This document shows positions 50,295 through 58,433 of a stretch of DNA of 64,000 nucleotides, piece after piece (positions within the stretch are counted from its first letter, which is position 1; each line of letters begins with the position of its first letter). Origin of the DNA: Merdimmobilis hominis. GTDB lineage: Bacteria > Bacillota > Clostridia > Oscillospirales > Ruminococcaceae. Both the position numbers and the translations under genes were made by a program. The notes beneath the pieces are model-generated. The model made no database searches, had not been told where the DNA came from, and saw only the letters and a list, made by a program, of their open reading frames with translations. The stretch is from assembly GCF_021109255.1 (NCBI RefSeq), contig NZ_JAJODG010000004.1; one strand, given 5' to 3'.

Positions 50295-51323
50295 TCAACC
50301 TTCCTCCCGCAGCAGAAGTACAAACAGAAACGGCACCCCCACGATGGAGGTGAGAATCCCCACCGGCATCATCGCCCCGGTGGAAATCCATTTGGCCACG
50401 GTGGAGGAAAGGAGAAGCAAAAAGCTCCCCAGCACCGTGGAAAGGGGCATCAGGTACCGCTGATCCTCCCCCGCCAACATCCGGGCGCAGTGGGGGGCCA
50501 CCAGGCCCACAAAGGCCACCGTGCCGATGAATCCCACCGCCCCGGCGATGAGGCAGGCGCTGATGACAAAGACCTGGAGCCGCAGCCGGTCCACCGGGAT
50601 GCCTAAACTCCGGGCCCGCTCCTCCCCGGCGGTGAGGGCGGTCAGCTGCCAGCTCTTCCCAAAGAGGAGGAGAAAGCTGGCCGCAAGAATCCCTGCCGCC
50701 ACCGAGGCGCTAGCCCAGGTGGAGCGGCCCAAACTGCCAAAGGACCAGTTGGCGATGATCTGGGCGATCTCCGCCGAGGCCCGGTACTGCAAAAATTCCT
50801 TGAGGGCGGAAAAGAAGAAGTTCATCACAATGCCGGTGAGAACCAGGGTGCTGGTGGAAAGCCCCCGCCGCTTGCCCAGGGCGTAGATGGCCAGGGAGAC
50901 CCCCAGGGCAAACAGGAAGGCCAAGGCCGCCGTCCCCGCCCACTGGAGGCCGAAGAGGGTGAACCCCACCGTGATGGCAATGGCCGCCCCAAAGCTGGCC
51001 CCGGCGGTGATGCCCAAGGTGTAAGGGCTGGCCAAGGGGTTGCCGGTGATGGTCTGCACTTGAAGGCCAGAAAGGCCCAGGCTGCCGCCTACAAAGACGC
51101 AGGTCAAAGTCATGGGCAGGCGAATCCGCCAGACGATGGCCCCTTGGCTTCCCCCGGCGCTGGGTCCTTTCCACAACAGGGGGAGAATCTCCCCAAAGGT
51201 GAGGCCGGAGGAGCCGGTGCCCAGGTCTAGAAGGCAGGCGAAAACAGTGGCGGCCACTGCCAGCAGGAGAATCCCCCTGCGCCGCCTGTTGATGGATTGG
51301 TAGATGGATGGCTTATTTCCCAT
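50295..51323 (-). CDS. FecCD-type metal-chelate permease
   Basis: A 342-residue permease with about ten membrane segments. RLPMTLTCVFVGGSLGLSGL, QTITGNPLASPYTLGITAGA, GEERARSLGIP and GLVAPHCARML (variant of GLVVPHIAR) are the FecCD/BtuC signature. It transports siderophore-, cobalamin- or metal-chelate-type substrates. It lies 46 bases after the binding-protein gene. Confidence 0.94.
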   Translation of the reverse strand: MGNKPSIYQSINRRRRGILLLAVAATVFACLLDLGTGSSGLTFGEILPLLWKGPSAGGSQGAIVWRIRLPMTLTCVFVGGSLGLSGLQVQTITGNPLASPYTLGITAGASFGAAIAITVGFTLFGLQWAGTAALAFLFALGVSLAIYALGKRRGLSTSTLVLTGIVMNFFFSALKEFLQYRASAEIAQIIANWSFGSLGRSTWASASVAAGILAASFLLLFGKSWQLTALTAGEERARSLGIPVDRLRLQVFVISACLIAGAVGFIGTVAFVGLVAPHCARMLAGEDQRYLMPLSTVLGSFLLLLSSTVAKWISTGAMMPVGILTSIVGVPFLFVLLLREEG

Positions 51324-51369
51324 AGGTCGGCTTTCCCCCGGTTTTACAAATTGCTCCCCATTTTGGGGG

Positions 51370-52578
51370 TTACTGCCGGTCCCACTGGATCATAAAGGTC
51401 CCGGTGTAGCGGAGCTCCGGCAGATAGGTGGCATACAGGTCGTGCATCTCGGCCTCTGGGTCCAGGTCGGCAAACAGATCCGGGTAGATACACTTGGCCA
51501 TGTACTCGGTGAACACATAGTCGGCGATGTTGCGCAGGCTTCCGTGGTCCACCCCGTAGACGTCGCCGTTTTGAACGGCGGTGAGGCCCCTCCATTCTTC
51601 ACGGCCCGCAAACCCCCGGAGCCGCTCCTGGGCCAATGCCTCGTCGATGGTAAAGCCCATCCGCATTTGGTCGCCGCCGGTGTCCCCCGACCAGATCGCC
51701 CCGCCGATGAAGATGTAATCTGGGTTGGAGGAGATGACGTACTCCCGGTCCAGCACCCCATAAGCGCCTTCCAGCCGGCCGTTTGCCAGGTTGATCACCC
51801 CCAGGTTGTCCAGGATACCGCCCCATAAGGTGCCGGCATAGCTGTTGCCGTATTCCCCGGCGCCGTTGTTGCCCAGCTCCACATAGACTTTCGCCGCCTT
51901 CTCCTCTGGGGATAGGGTGGAGAGCCGTTCATTGACCAGGTCTATGCCGCCTTGATAGCGGCGGCACAGCTCCTCCGCCACCTCTTGACGGCCCAGCAGC
52001 GCACCCAGGATCCGGGTGCTGCGCAGGTGGTTCTCCAGGCTCATTTTGTGGTAATCCACCGTCACCACCTGGATGCCCGCGGCCTCCCAGGTGGGGATGG
52101 ACGCCTCGTTTTCGGTGTATTGGCTGGTGTTGATCAGCAGCACGTCCGGCGCAAGAGCCAGCACCTTCTCTGCGTCCAGCACATCGTTGTGGTAGCCGCC
52201 CACACTGGGCAGTTCCAGAAGCTTGGGGAAGGACTCGGTAAAGACGGTGTATTCCCCATACCGGGTGTCCTGCCATCCGTCAATGGCCAAAGCGCTGACC
52301 TTATCCAAGCTCTGGGACCCGCCCACCAGCATGAAGTTGACCAAGTAGTTGGCCACGGCGATGGTCTCGGGCTGTTTTTCCAGGGTGATGGCCCGGCCGG
52401 AGAGGTCGGTAAAGGAGATGGAGCCATCCTCCCGGGTGACGATCTCCCCTTCAGCTGCGGGCTCCCCTTGGGGGGAGCTTCCCTGGGAGCCAGAGGGGGT
52501 TTCCCCTGTCCCACAGCCGGAGAATACCGCCACGAGAAGGAGGGCGCCAAGGCAGAGTGCAATCCATTTTTTTATCAT
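51370..52578 (-). CDS. ABC transporter substrate-binding lipoprotein (class III)
   Basis: A 402-residue lipoprotein: signal with FSGC lipobox near residue 21, then SFTDLSGRAITLEKQPETIA, LALAPDVLLINTSQYTENEA and a long backbone helix, as in FepB/BtuF/CeuE proteins. WGGILDNLGVINLANGRLEG is in the second lobe. First gene of the operon leading to larEBC, so nickel or a nickel chelate is the attractive ligand. CeuE of Helicobacter is a known class III protein that binds nickel-histidine. No ligand residues can be assigned by eye. Confidence 0.92.
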   Translation of the reverse strand: MIKKWIALCLGALLLVAVFSGCGTGETPSGSQGSSPQGEPAAEGEIVTREDGSISFTDLSGRAITLEKQPETIAVANYLVNFMLVGGSQSLDKVSALAIDGWQDTRYGEYTVFTESFPKLLELPSVGGYHNDVLDAEKVLALAPDVLLINTSQYTENEASIPTWEAAGIQVVTVDYHKMSLENHLRSTRILGALLGRQEVAEELCRRYQGGIDLVNERLSTLSPEEKAAKVYVELGNNGAGEYGNSYAGTLWGGILDNLGVINLANGRLEGAYGVLDREYVISSNPDYIFIGGAIWSGDTGGDQMRMGFTIDEALAQERLRGFAGREEWRGLTAVQNGDVYGVDHGSLRNIADYVFTEYMAKCIYPDLFADLDPEAEMHDLYATYLPELRYTGTFMIQWDRQ

Positions 52579-52808
52579 GTTGTTCCTTCCTTTCTATGGA
52601 AGCCATTGCGGCCTGGGAAGTGCCCCATTCCAATAAAAAAGGCCACAAAAGGCTCCCTTCTTGAGAGAATAAGCCCTTCATGGTCTTGTTTTTGCGTTCT
52701 TTCGATTTCTTGAGTCCGGCAGGCCGTAACGGTTGGTAAAGACAAAGCCCTTTGCGAAAATCCAGCCCCATTGTGGGACCCGCCGGCCCTTCTTGGGCCG
52801 GGTTTGTG
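52579..52808 (-). promoter_or_regulatory. Leader region of the importer-lar operon
   Basis: 230 bases without a convincing gene. On the minus strand an imperfect hairpin at about 52641-52660 runs into TTTTTT (52635-52640) before the binding-protein start, a possible attenuator. A GGCCC-centred hairpin (52782-52803) terminates the upstream DUF3842 gene. No cobalamin-riboswitch box was found; a NiCo riboswitch could neither be confirmed nor excluded. Confidence 0.4.
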
Positions 52809-53213
52809 TCAGCAGAGGGTGCGCAACAGTTCCACCGCTTCCCCAATCAGCTTGGCCATGGGGAGGGACTGGGTCCCAACGACGATGTTGTTGCATAAAT
52901 TGACCGGAAGGAGCAGCTTCTTAGCCCCGCTTTGGCCCACGGCCACCGCCATGGATGGGGTGACTTCCCCCATCAAGGAATCCGCCGCCAGGATGCCGAT
53001 GGGCCCGATGATCACATCCGCCGTCCGGCAGGCGACTATGGCCGGGTTTTCCCCGGTTGCCCCTGCGTCGGCCCCCGCTTTGAGCATGGCGGAGGTGGCG
53101 ATGCTGTTGGTCCCGATGGCGGTGACCGCACAGGGGATTGCCCCCGCCTTGATCCGCTCGATGAGCATGGAACCCATCTTTCCGCCCTGTCCGTCCATGA
53201 CGACTACCGTCAT
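52809..53213 (-). CDS. DUF3842 family protein
   Basis: A 134-residue cytoplasmic protein: MTVVVMDGQGGKMGSMLIER, VTAIGTNSIATSAMLKAGAD, ADVIIGPIGILAADSLMGEV and LPVNLCNNIVVGTQSLPMAK match DUF3842, a clostridial family of unknown role with an alpha/beta, dinucleotide-binding look. ATG 53213 is chosen because AGGAGG (53221-53226 on the plus strand) is then seven bases away; ATG 53219 is too close. It is driven by a MerR-type promoter identical in design to that of the aldo/keto reductase. Confidence 0.85.
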   Translation of the reverse strand: MTVVVMDGQGGKMGSMLIERIKAGAIPCAVTAIGTNSIATSAMLKAGADAGATGENPAIVACRTADVIIGPIGILAADSLMGEVTPSMAVAVGQSGAKKLLLPVNLCNNIVVGTQSLPMAKLIGEAVELLRTLC

Positions 53214-53242
53214 CCCCATTCCTCCTCTTCCGCTATGGCCCT

Positions 53243-53273
53243 ATGGTAACACTTGGAGTCCACTCCAAGTCAA
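53243..53273 (-). promoter_or_regulatory. MerR-type promoter, site 2
   Basis: On the minus strand TTGACT (53273-53268) and TACCAT (53248-53243) are 19 bp apart. The spacer holds the inverted repeat ACTTGGAG (53251-53258) / CTCCAAGT (53263-53270). Same -35, arm sequence and spacing as site 1. Confidence 0.88.
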
Positions 53274-53484
53274 GAGGGATTCCTCTCTTTTTTATCCCGC
53301 TGCCACCAATGACAGTTATGGGTTTATTATAGCATTTTTGGGAAAACTTTACAAACCCTTTCTCCCCCTTCCTAAAGGGGGAAATCCTCCCCGCAGCCCG
53401 GGCTGTATACCTATTTTAAGGTGCCGGCTTAACCGAATCTTAACACGGCAGGGGACAAAACCAACACTGTACTCATGGCGCCTA

Positions 53485-53574
53485 TGCTATAATAGTCGCT
53501 GGAAACGACTATTCGTGAAAAAGCCTTCTCAGGGCGAGGCCCTTCCCGGCACAAAGCGCCAACAGGCTTTTTCC
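53485..53574 (+). promoter_or_regulatory. Shared promoter-leader element, copy 2 (upstream of kdpD)
   Basis: Extended -10 TGCTATAAT (53485-53493) overlaps an inverted repeat AATAGTCG (53491-53498) / CGACTATT (53506-53513). Then GAAAAAGCC (53517-53525) pairs with GGCTTTTTC (53565-53573). Inside lie the 18-base core (53531-53548), identical to copy 1, and a GGC/GCC hairpin. Sixty bases separate it from the kdpD start. By hand alignment, 32 of 41 bases from TGCTATAAT through GAAAAAGCC match copy 1. The remaining 53274-53484 shows only a hairpin-poor spacer. Confidence 0.65.
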
Positions 53575-53634
53575 AATTTGCGCGAGTTTATATCAAATAA
53601 TTACAGCCAGAAATCGGGAGGGGAGGTGCCTGCT

Positions 53635-56319
53635 GTGGAAGAAAAGCGCCCAGACCCACAGCTCTTCCTACGGGAGGAAATTCAGGGGGAAACCCCTGGC
53701 AAGGGCAAACTGAAAATCTTTTTTGGCTATGCTGCCGGCGTGGGGAAAACCTACGCCATGCTTCAAGCCGCCCATCGGGCCAAAAACGCAGGGGTAGACG
53801 TGGTGGCTGGATACATCGAACCTCACGCCCGCCCCGAAACCATGGAACTGCTAGAGGGGCTGGAGCAGCTGCCCCTCCGGGAACTCTCTTACAAGGGGAT
53901 CACCCTGCGGGAATTCGACTTGGATGGGGCGCTCCAACGACATCCCCGGCTGATTTTGGTGGATGAGCTTGCCCACACCAACGCCGAGGGCAGCCGCCAT
54001 GTAAAGCGGTACCAGGATGTGGAGGAGCTTTTGCGGGCCGGCATCCACGTGTACACCACCGTCAATGTCCAGCACCTGGAAAGCCTCAACGACGTAGTTT
54101 CCTCCATCACCGGGGTCACCGTCTCCGAACGGATCCCTGACTCCCTCTTCGACGCCGCCGACCAGGTGGAACTGGTGGACATCGAGCCCGCTGAACTGTT
54201 GGAACGGCTGGAGGAAGGCAAAATCTACCGAGAGAAACAGGCCCGCCAAGCCCTGGATCACTTCTTTTCCCAGAAAAACTTGGCTGCCCTGCGGGAAATC
54301 GCCCTGCGACGCACCGCCGACCGGTTGGGCCGCTCCCCCGTTGCCCCTTTGGAGGGCCGTCCCAAAAGCAGTGAGCACATCCTGATCTGCCTGTCCAGCG
54401 CCCCCTCCAACGCCAAGGTGATCCGCACCGCAGCTCGGATGGCAGAGGCGTTCCACAGCCAATTCACCGCCTTGTACGTCAAGACCTCCGATACAGACCT
54501 GGAGGAGGATTCCAGCCGGCGGCTCCGGGCAAACGTCCGCCTAGCGGAGGAACTGGGGGCGCAGATCACCACCGTCTACGGCGACGACCCCGCTGTCCAG
54601 ATCGCCGAATATGCCAGGGCGGGCGGCATTTCCAAAATCATTTTAGGCCGCAGCGTCCAGAAGCGGGGGCTGTTCCCCGGCAAAAAATCACTGGTGGATC
54701 AGCTCAGCGACCTGGCCCCAGACTTGGATGTCTACATCATCCCAGATCAGCAGCAAAAGCCAGTGCCCCGCAAATCCCCCGCCCATCCAGCACGGGAACC
54801 CTTTTCGCCGCGGGATTTTCTCAAAATGCTGGGCATTCTAGGGATATGCACTGGGATGGGTTTTCTATTTGATTTTGTCGGATTCACCTCCGCCAACGTC
54901 ATCATGGTGTACATTTTGGGGGTGCTGTGCGTCTCCATCTTCACCTCCGGCCGGATTTACAGCCTGTTGGCTTCCCTTCTTTCGGTGCTGATCTTCAACT
55001 TCTTCTTCACCTACCCCTACTTCACCCTGCTCAGCGACCCCGGCTACATCGCCACCTTTGGGGTGATGTTCCTAGTGGCCTTTCTCAGCAGTACCCTGAC
55101 CATCCGGGTAAAGCGGCAGGCCGTCCAAAGCGCCTGGAAAGCCTACCGGACCCAGATCTTGCTGGAGACCAGCCAAAAGCTGCAAAAGGCCGAACAGCAG
55201 GAGGAAATCCTCTCGGTCACCGCCACCCAGCTGATCAAGCTGCTGGAGCGACCAGTACTCCTCTACCCTGCGGGAGAGGATGGGGATTTACATGAACCTA
55301 TGGTCTTCCCTGTAAACCCCGGGGATTCCCTGGCCTCTTGCCTCACCCCCGCGGAGCAGGCGGTAGCCAAATGGGTCCTCATCAACAACAAGCACGCCGG
55401 CGCCACCACTGGGACCCTCCCCAGCGCCCAATGCCTATACATGGCGGTGCGGGGTTCCGGCCAAGTGCTGGCGGTGGCAGGCATCGCCATCGGGGAGAAA
55501 GCCCCGCCGGAATCCTTTGAAAAAAACCTGATGATTGCCATTCTGGACGAGTGCGGCCTGGCCTTGGAAAAGGACCGGATGAGCCGGGCCAAGCAGAAAA
55601 TGGAAGAGGCTGCCAAACAGGAGGCTCTGCGGGCCAACCTGCTGCGGGCCATCTCCCACGACCTGCGCACCCCGCTCACCAGCATCAGCGGCAATGCCGG
55701 CATTCTGATGGAAAATGGCGGCGTCCTCACCGAGGGGAAAAAGCAGTCCCTCTACGCCTCCATCTATGACGACGCCATGTGGCTGGTCAACCTGGTGGAA
55801 AACCTCCTGTCGGTCACCCGGATTGAAAACGGCGCCATGGCCATTCAAAAGCAGCCGGAGCTTCTGGAGGAGGTCTTCCAAGAAGCCCTTGCCCACCTGG
55901 ACCGCAAGGCGTCGGAACACACCATCTCGGTCCAGCTTCCCGACGACCTGCTCATGGCGGATATGGATGCCCGGCTCATTGTCCAGGTGGTCATCAACAT
56001 TGTCAACAACGCCATCAAATACACCCCGCCCGGTTCCCACATCCAGCTGTCCGCCCGCCGCCAAGGAGACAACATTCTGGTGGAGGTCGCTGACGACGGC
56101 CCCGGCATCCCCGATGAGGCCAAAGCCAAACTCTTTGAGATGTTCTATACGGCGGGCAACGACCGGGGCGACAGCCGCCGGGGGATGGGCTTGGGCCTTT
56201 CCCTATGCAAATCCATTATCCATGCCCACGGCGGGGAAATCCACGTCCGGGACAACCTGCCAAAGGGCTGCCGTTTTACCTTTACCCTGCATTCATCGGA
56301 GGTGAATCCACATGAATAA
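53635..56319 (+). CDS. kdpD: Potassium sensor histidine kinase KdpD
   Basis: An 894-residue sensor kinase. KdpD domain: Walker A GYAAGVGKT at 31-39, LILVDELAHTNAEGSRH. Then a universal-stress-protein domain (about 245-370), four membrane segments (about 395-490), a GAF-like region and the kinase core with phospho-acceptor H675 (AISHDLRTPLTSISGNAG), N-box NIVNNAIKYT and G-box. It senses potassium limitation or salt stress and controls KdpE. GTG 53635 is chosen because GGGGAGG ends eight bases before it; another GTG nine bases upstream and a much longer open frame are less likely. Confidence 0.95.
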   Translation: MEEKRPDPQLFLREEIQGETPGKGKLKIFFGYAAGVGKTYAMLQAAHRAKNAGVDVVAGYIEPHARPETMELLEGLEQLPLRELSYKGITLREFDLDGALQRHPRLILVDELAHTNAEGSRHVKRYQDVEELLRAGIHVYTTVNVQHLESLNDVVSSITGVTVSERIPDSLFDAADQVELVDIEPAELLERLEEGKIYREKQARQALDHFFSQKNLAALREIALRRTADRLGRSPVAPLEGRPKSSEHILICLSSAPSNAKVIRTAARMAEAFHSQFTALYVKTSDTDLEEDSSRRLRANVRLAEELGAQITTVYGDDPAVQIAEYARAGGISKIILGRSVQKRGLFPGKKSLVDQLSDLAPDLDVYIIPDQQQKPVPRKSPAHPAREPFSPRDFLKMLGILGICTGMGFLFDFVGFTSANVIMVYILGVLCVSIFTSGRIYSLLASLLSVLIFNFFFTYPYFTLLSDPGYIATFGVMFLVAFLSSTLTIRVKRQAVQSAWKAYRTQILLETSQKLQKAEQQEEILSVTATQLIKLLERPVLLYPAGEDGDLHEPMVFPVNPGDSLASCLTPAEQAVAKWVLINNKHAGATTGTLPSAQCLYMAVRGSGQVLAVAGIAIGEKAPPESFEKNLMIAILDECGLALEKDRMSRAKQKMEEAAKQEALRANLLRAISHDLRTPLTSISGNAGILMENGGVLTEGKKQSLYASIYDDAMWLVNLVENLLSVTRIENGAMAIQKQPELLEEVFQEALAHLDRKASEHTISVQLPDDLLMADMDARLIVQVVINIVNNAIKYTPPGSHIQLSARRQGDNILVEVADDGPGIPDEAKAKLFEMFYTAGNDRGDSRRGMGLGLSLCKSIIHAHGGEIHVRDNLPKGCRFTFTLHSSEVNPHE

Positions 56320-57025
56320 ACCGCAAATCCTGGTGGTGGAGGACGACGTGGCCGTCGGCAACCTGATCGCCACCACCTTAGAAACCCAAAACTACCAATT
56401 CCACCGGGCCAAAACCGGGGCCGGGGCGGTGCTGGACGCCGTCTCCTACCGCCCAGACGTCATGCTCCTGGATCTGGGCCTACCCGATATAGACGGGGTG
56501 GACATCATCCGCAAAGTGCGCTCTTGGAGCAACATGCCCATCATTGTCATCTCCGCCCGCAACGAGGACAGCGACAAAGTCCTCGCCTTGGACGCTGGGG
56601 CGGATGACTACCTGACCAAGCCCTTCTCGGTGGATGAATTGCTGGCCCGGCTGCGGGTCGCCCTGCGCCGGGTGCGGTACGACAGCGGGAAGGTAGATGC
56701 ACAGAGTTCGGTATATGAAAATGGAGAACTGAAAATCGATTACGCCGCCGGCTGCGTCTACCGGGGCGGTCAGGAAATCCACCTGACTCCCATCGAGTAC
56801 AAGCTCCTTTGCCTGCTGTGCAAAAACACCGGCAAGGTGTTGACCCACAATTATATTTTAAACGAAGTGTGGGGCAGCCCGACATTGTCCGACACCCCAT
56901 CCCTGCGGGTGTTCATGGCGACCTTGCGCAAAAAGATCGAGCCAGACCCCAGCCATCCCCAATACATTCAAACCCACATCGGGGTCGGCTACCGGATGAT
57001 CCGCCAGCAAGGGGAGGATTTGTAG
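56312..57025 (+). CDS. kdpE: Response regulator KdpE
   Basis: A 237-residue OmpR-type regulator: receiver with phospho-acceptor D54 (VMLLDLGLPD) and switch lysine in YLTKPF, then a winged helix with IHLTPIEYKLLCLLCKNTGK and FMATLRKKIEPDPSHPQYIQ. It overlaps kdpD by eight bases. It activates kdpFABC, which here lies 12 kb away and on the same strand rather than next door. Confidence 0.95.
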   Translation: MNKPQILVVEDDVAVGNLIATTLETQNYQFHRAKTGAGAVLDAVSYRPDVMLLDLGLPDIDGVDIIRKVRSWSNMPIIVISARNEDSDKVLALDAGADDYLTKPFSVDELLARLRVALRRVRYDSGKVDAQSSVYENGELKIDYAAGCVYRGGQEIHLTPIEYKLLCLLCKNTGKVLTHNYILNEVWGSPTLSDTPSLRVFMATLRKKIEPDPSHPQYIQTHIGVGYRMIRQQGEDL

Positions 57026-57039
57026 TCCCTGCACCACAA

Positions 57040-57078
57040 AAAAAGAGAAGGGGGAACGTTGTTCCCCCTTCTCTTTTT
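57040..57078. terminator. Bidirectional terminator
   Basis: GAGAAGGGGGAAC pairs with GTTCCCCCTTCTC, flanked by A and T runs between kdpE and the convergent AEC gene. Confidence 0.9.
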
Positions 57079-57125
57079 CTGCAAATACATACCCGCTAGG
57101 CTGCGCGGGGAAGACTTCGCTCCCC

Positions 57126-58079
57126 TTACTGGATAAACCCGATGGCCACAATCCCCAGGAAGAGGGACAAGGTGGAAAAAAAGGTGGTCAGGATGGTGAT
57201 CTCGCTGGTGAGGGCGGCGTCGCTCTTCATGCTCTTGGCCATGGCGAAGCCGGACACCGCCGAGGGCGCGCCATACAGGATGAGCAACAGGCCCAGTTCT
57301 GCGCCCCGGAAACCGACTAGCGCACCCAAGGCCACCATGACGCCGGGCAGCACCACCAGCCGCAGGAAGGTCACCGCGCCGGAGACCTTTAAATTCTTGG
57401 CCGCCGCCTTGAAATCCAGCTGGGCGCCCAAGGTCAAAAGGGCCATAGGGGTGGCAGTGGCGCCGATGTTGACGATGGATTTCTCCAGGAAAACCGGCAG
57501 CTTGATCCCGGTGATCACAAACGCTGCCGCAATGGCCAAGGCGATAATCAACGGGTTTTTGGCGATGCTTTTGAGGATCTTCTTCAGGCTGACCCCTTCC
57601 ACCCCGGAATCCTCCGGCGCGAAGATGGTGAAGATGATCACCGCGCCCACATTGAAAAGGGCGACCGCAAAGGGCAGTACCGCCAAGGCGTTGGCAGTGC
57701 CCTCTGCACCGAACATGCTCTCCATGATGGGCAGGCCGATAAACACAAAGTTGCTGCGGTAAATGCCGTGGGCAACGGCGCCAATCCGCGCCTTGGAGCT
57801 CCCTTTCATCACCATGGGAGTCAGCACAATACACCCAACGAGGATGGCCACCATGCCGCCCAGAGAGAAGAGAACCAGCCTGGTGTTGAAATTGTCCAGC
57901 ACTTTGGAGGTGTACAGCTCCTTAAACAACAGAATGGGCAGCAGCACCTTAAAGCAGAGGCCCGACCCCACATCCACAAAATGCTGGTCAATGACCTTCA
58001 CCCGCATCAATACATAACCCAGCGCACCCACCATAAACAGGGGCATGATGGTGTTAAAACTTAAAATCACCTGTTCCAA
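57126..58079 (-). CDS. AEC family transporter (auxin efflux carrier-like)
   Basis: A 317-residue membrane protein with about ten segments, LSFNTIMPLFMVGALGYVLM at the start and two five-helix halves. The family exports organic acids or malate-like compounds; its relation to auxin is historical. The start is TTG 58079 behind AAGGAGGG. Monocistronic. Confidence 0.9.
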   Translation of the reverse strand: MEQVILSFNTIMPLFMVGALGYVLMRVKVIDQHFVDVGSGLCFKVLLPILLFKELYTSKVLDNFNTRLVLFSLGGMVAILVGCIVLTPMVMKGSSKARIGAVAHGIYRSNFVFIGLPIMESMFGAEGTANALAVLPFAVALFNVGAVIIFTIFAPEDSGVEGVSLKKILKSIAKNPLIIALAIAAAFVITGIKLPVFLEKSIVNIGATATPMALLTLGAQLDFKAAAKNLKVSGAVTFLRLVVLPGVMVALGALVGFRGAELGLLLILYGAPSAVSGFAMAKSMKSDAALTSEITILTTFFSTLSLFLGIVAIGFIQ

Positions 58080-58433
58080 TCGTTGTACCCTCCTTCAAAA
58101 ATACCCGGCGCACTGGGCGCGCTCTTTCAGGCTCACATTACCCAATTATTGTAGCACTCCCGGCGGCAGAACACAATGAAAAAGGTGCCGTTTTATTTTT
58201 TGAGGGAACCCTCTCCACTGCAAATTGACAGATGGATTTTCCAGACCTGGGCATTTTGTGTTATAATAGCAAATAAATAAGCCCGCCTTTGTAAAACAGC
58301 TGAAGCTTGTGAAAAACCTTTCTCTAAAAATCCCCGGCGGGCAATGCGGTTCTTCACGCCTTATTGTATTTTTATGCCCCATCCCGCTGTGGGGAAATCC
58401 CCACCCGATTCCACCTGAGTGAGGAGGAGTTTT
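58080..58433 (+). promoter_or_regulatory. Promoter and leader of the adenylate-forming ligase gene
   Basis: An extended -10 (TG-T-TATAAT, 58259-58267) is followed by a leader of about 160 bases in which GCCCGCC (58282-58288) can pair with GGCGGGC (58336-58342). No known riboswitch recognised. The stretch 58080-58220 holds the AEC gene's upstream region. Confidence 0.5.

Noticed and set aside
52579..52808. Cobalamin riboswitch before the importer operon
   Set aside because: No B12 box or its conserved junctions were seen, so the importer was not called a cobalamin transporter.
52771..53634. 288-codon extension upstream of kdpD
   Set aside because: It runs antisense through the DUF3842 gene and the promoter-leader region and has no homologous sequence; the ribosome site and family length point to GTG 53635.
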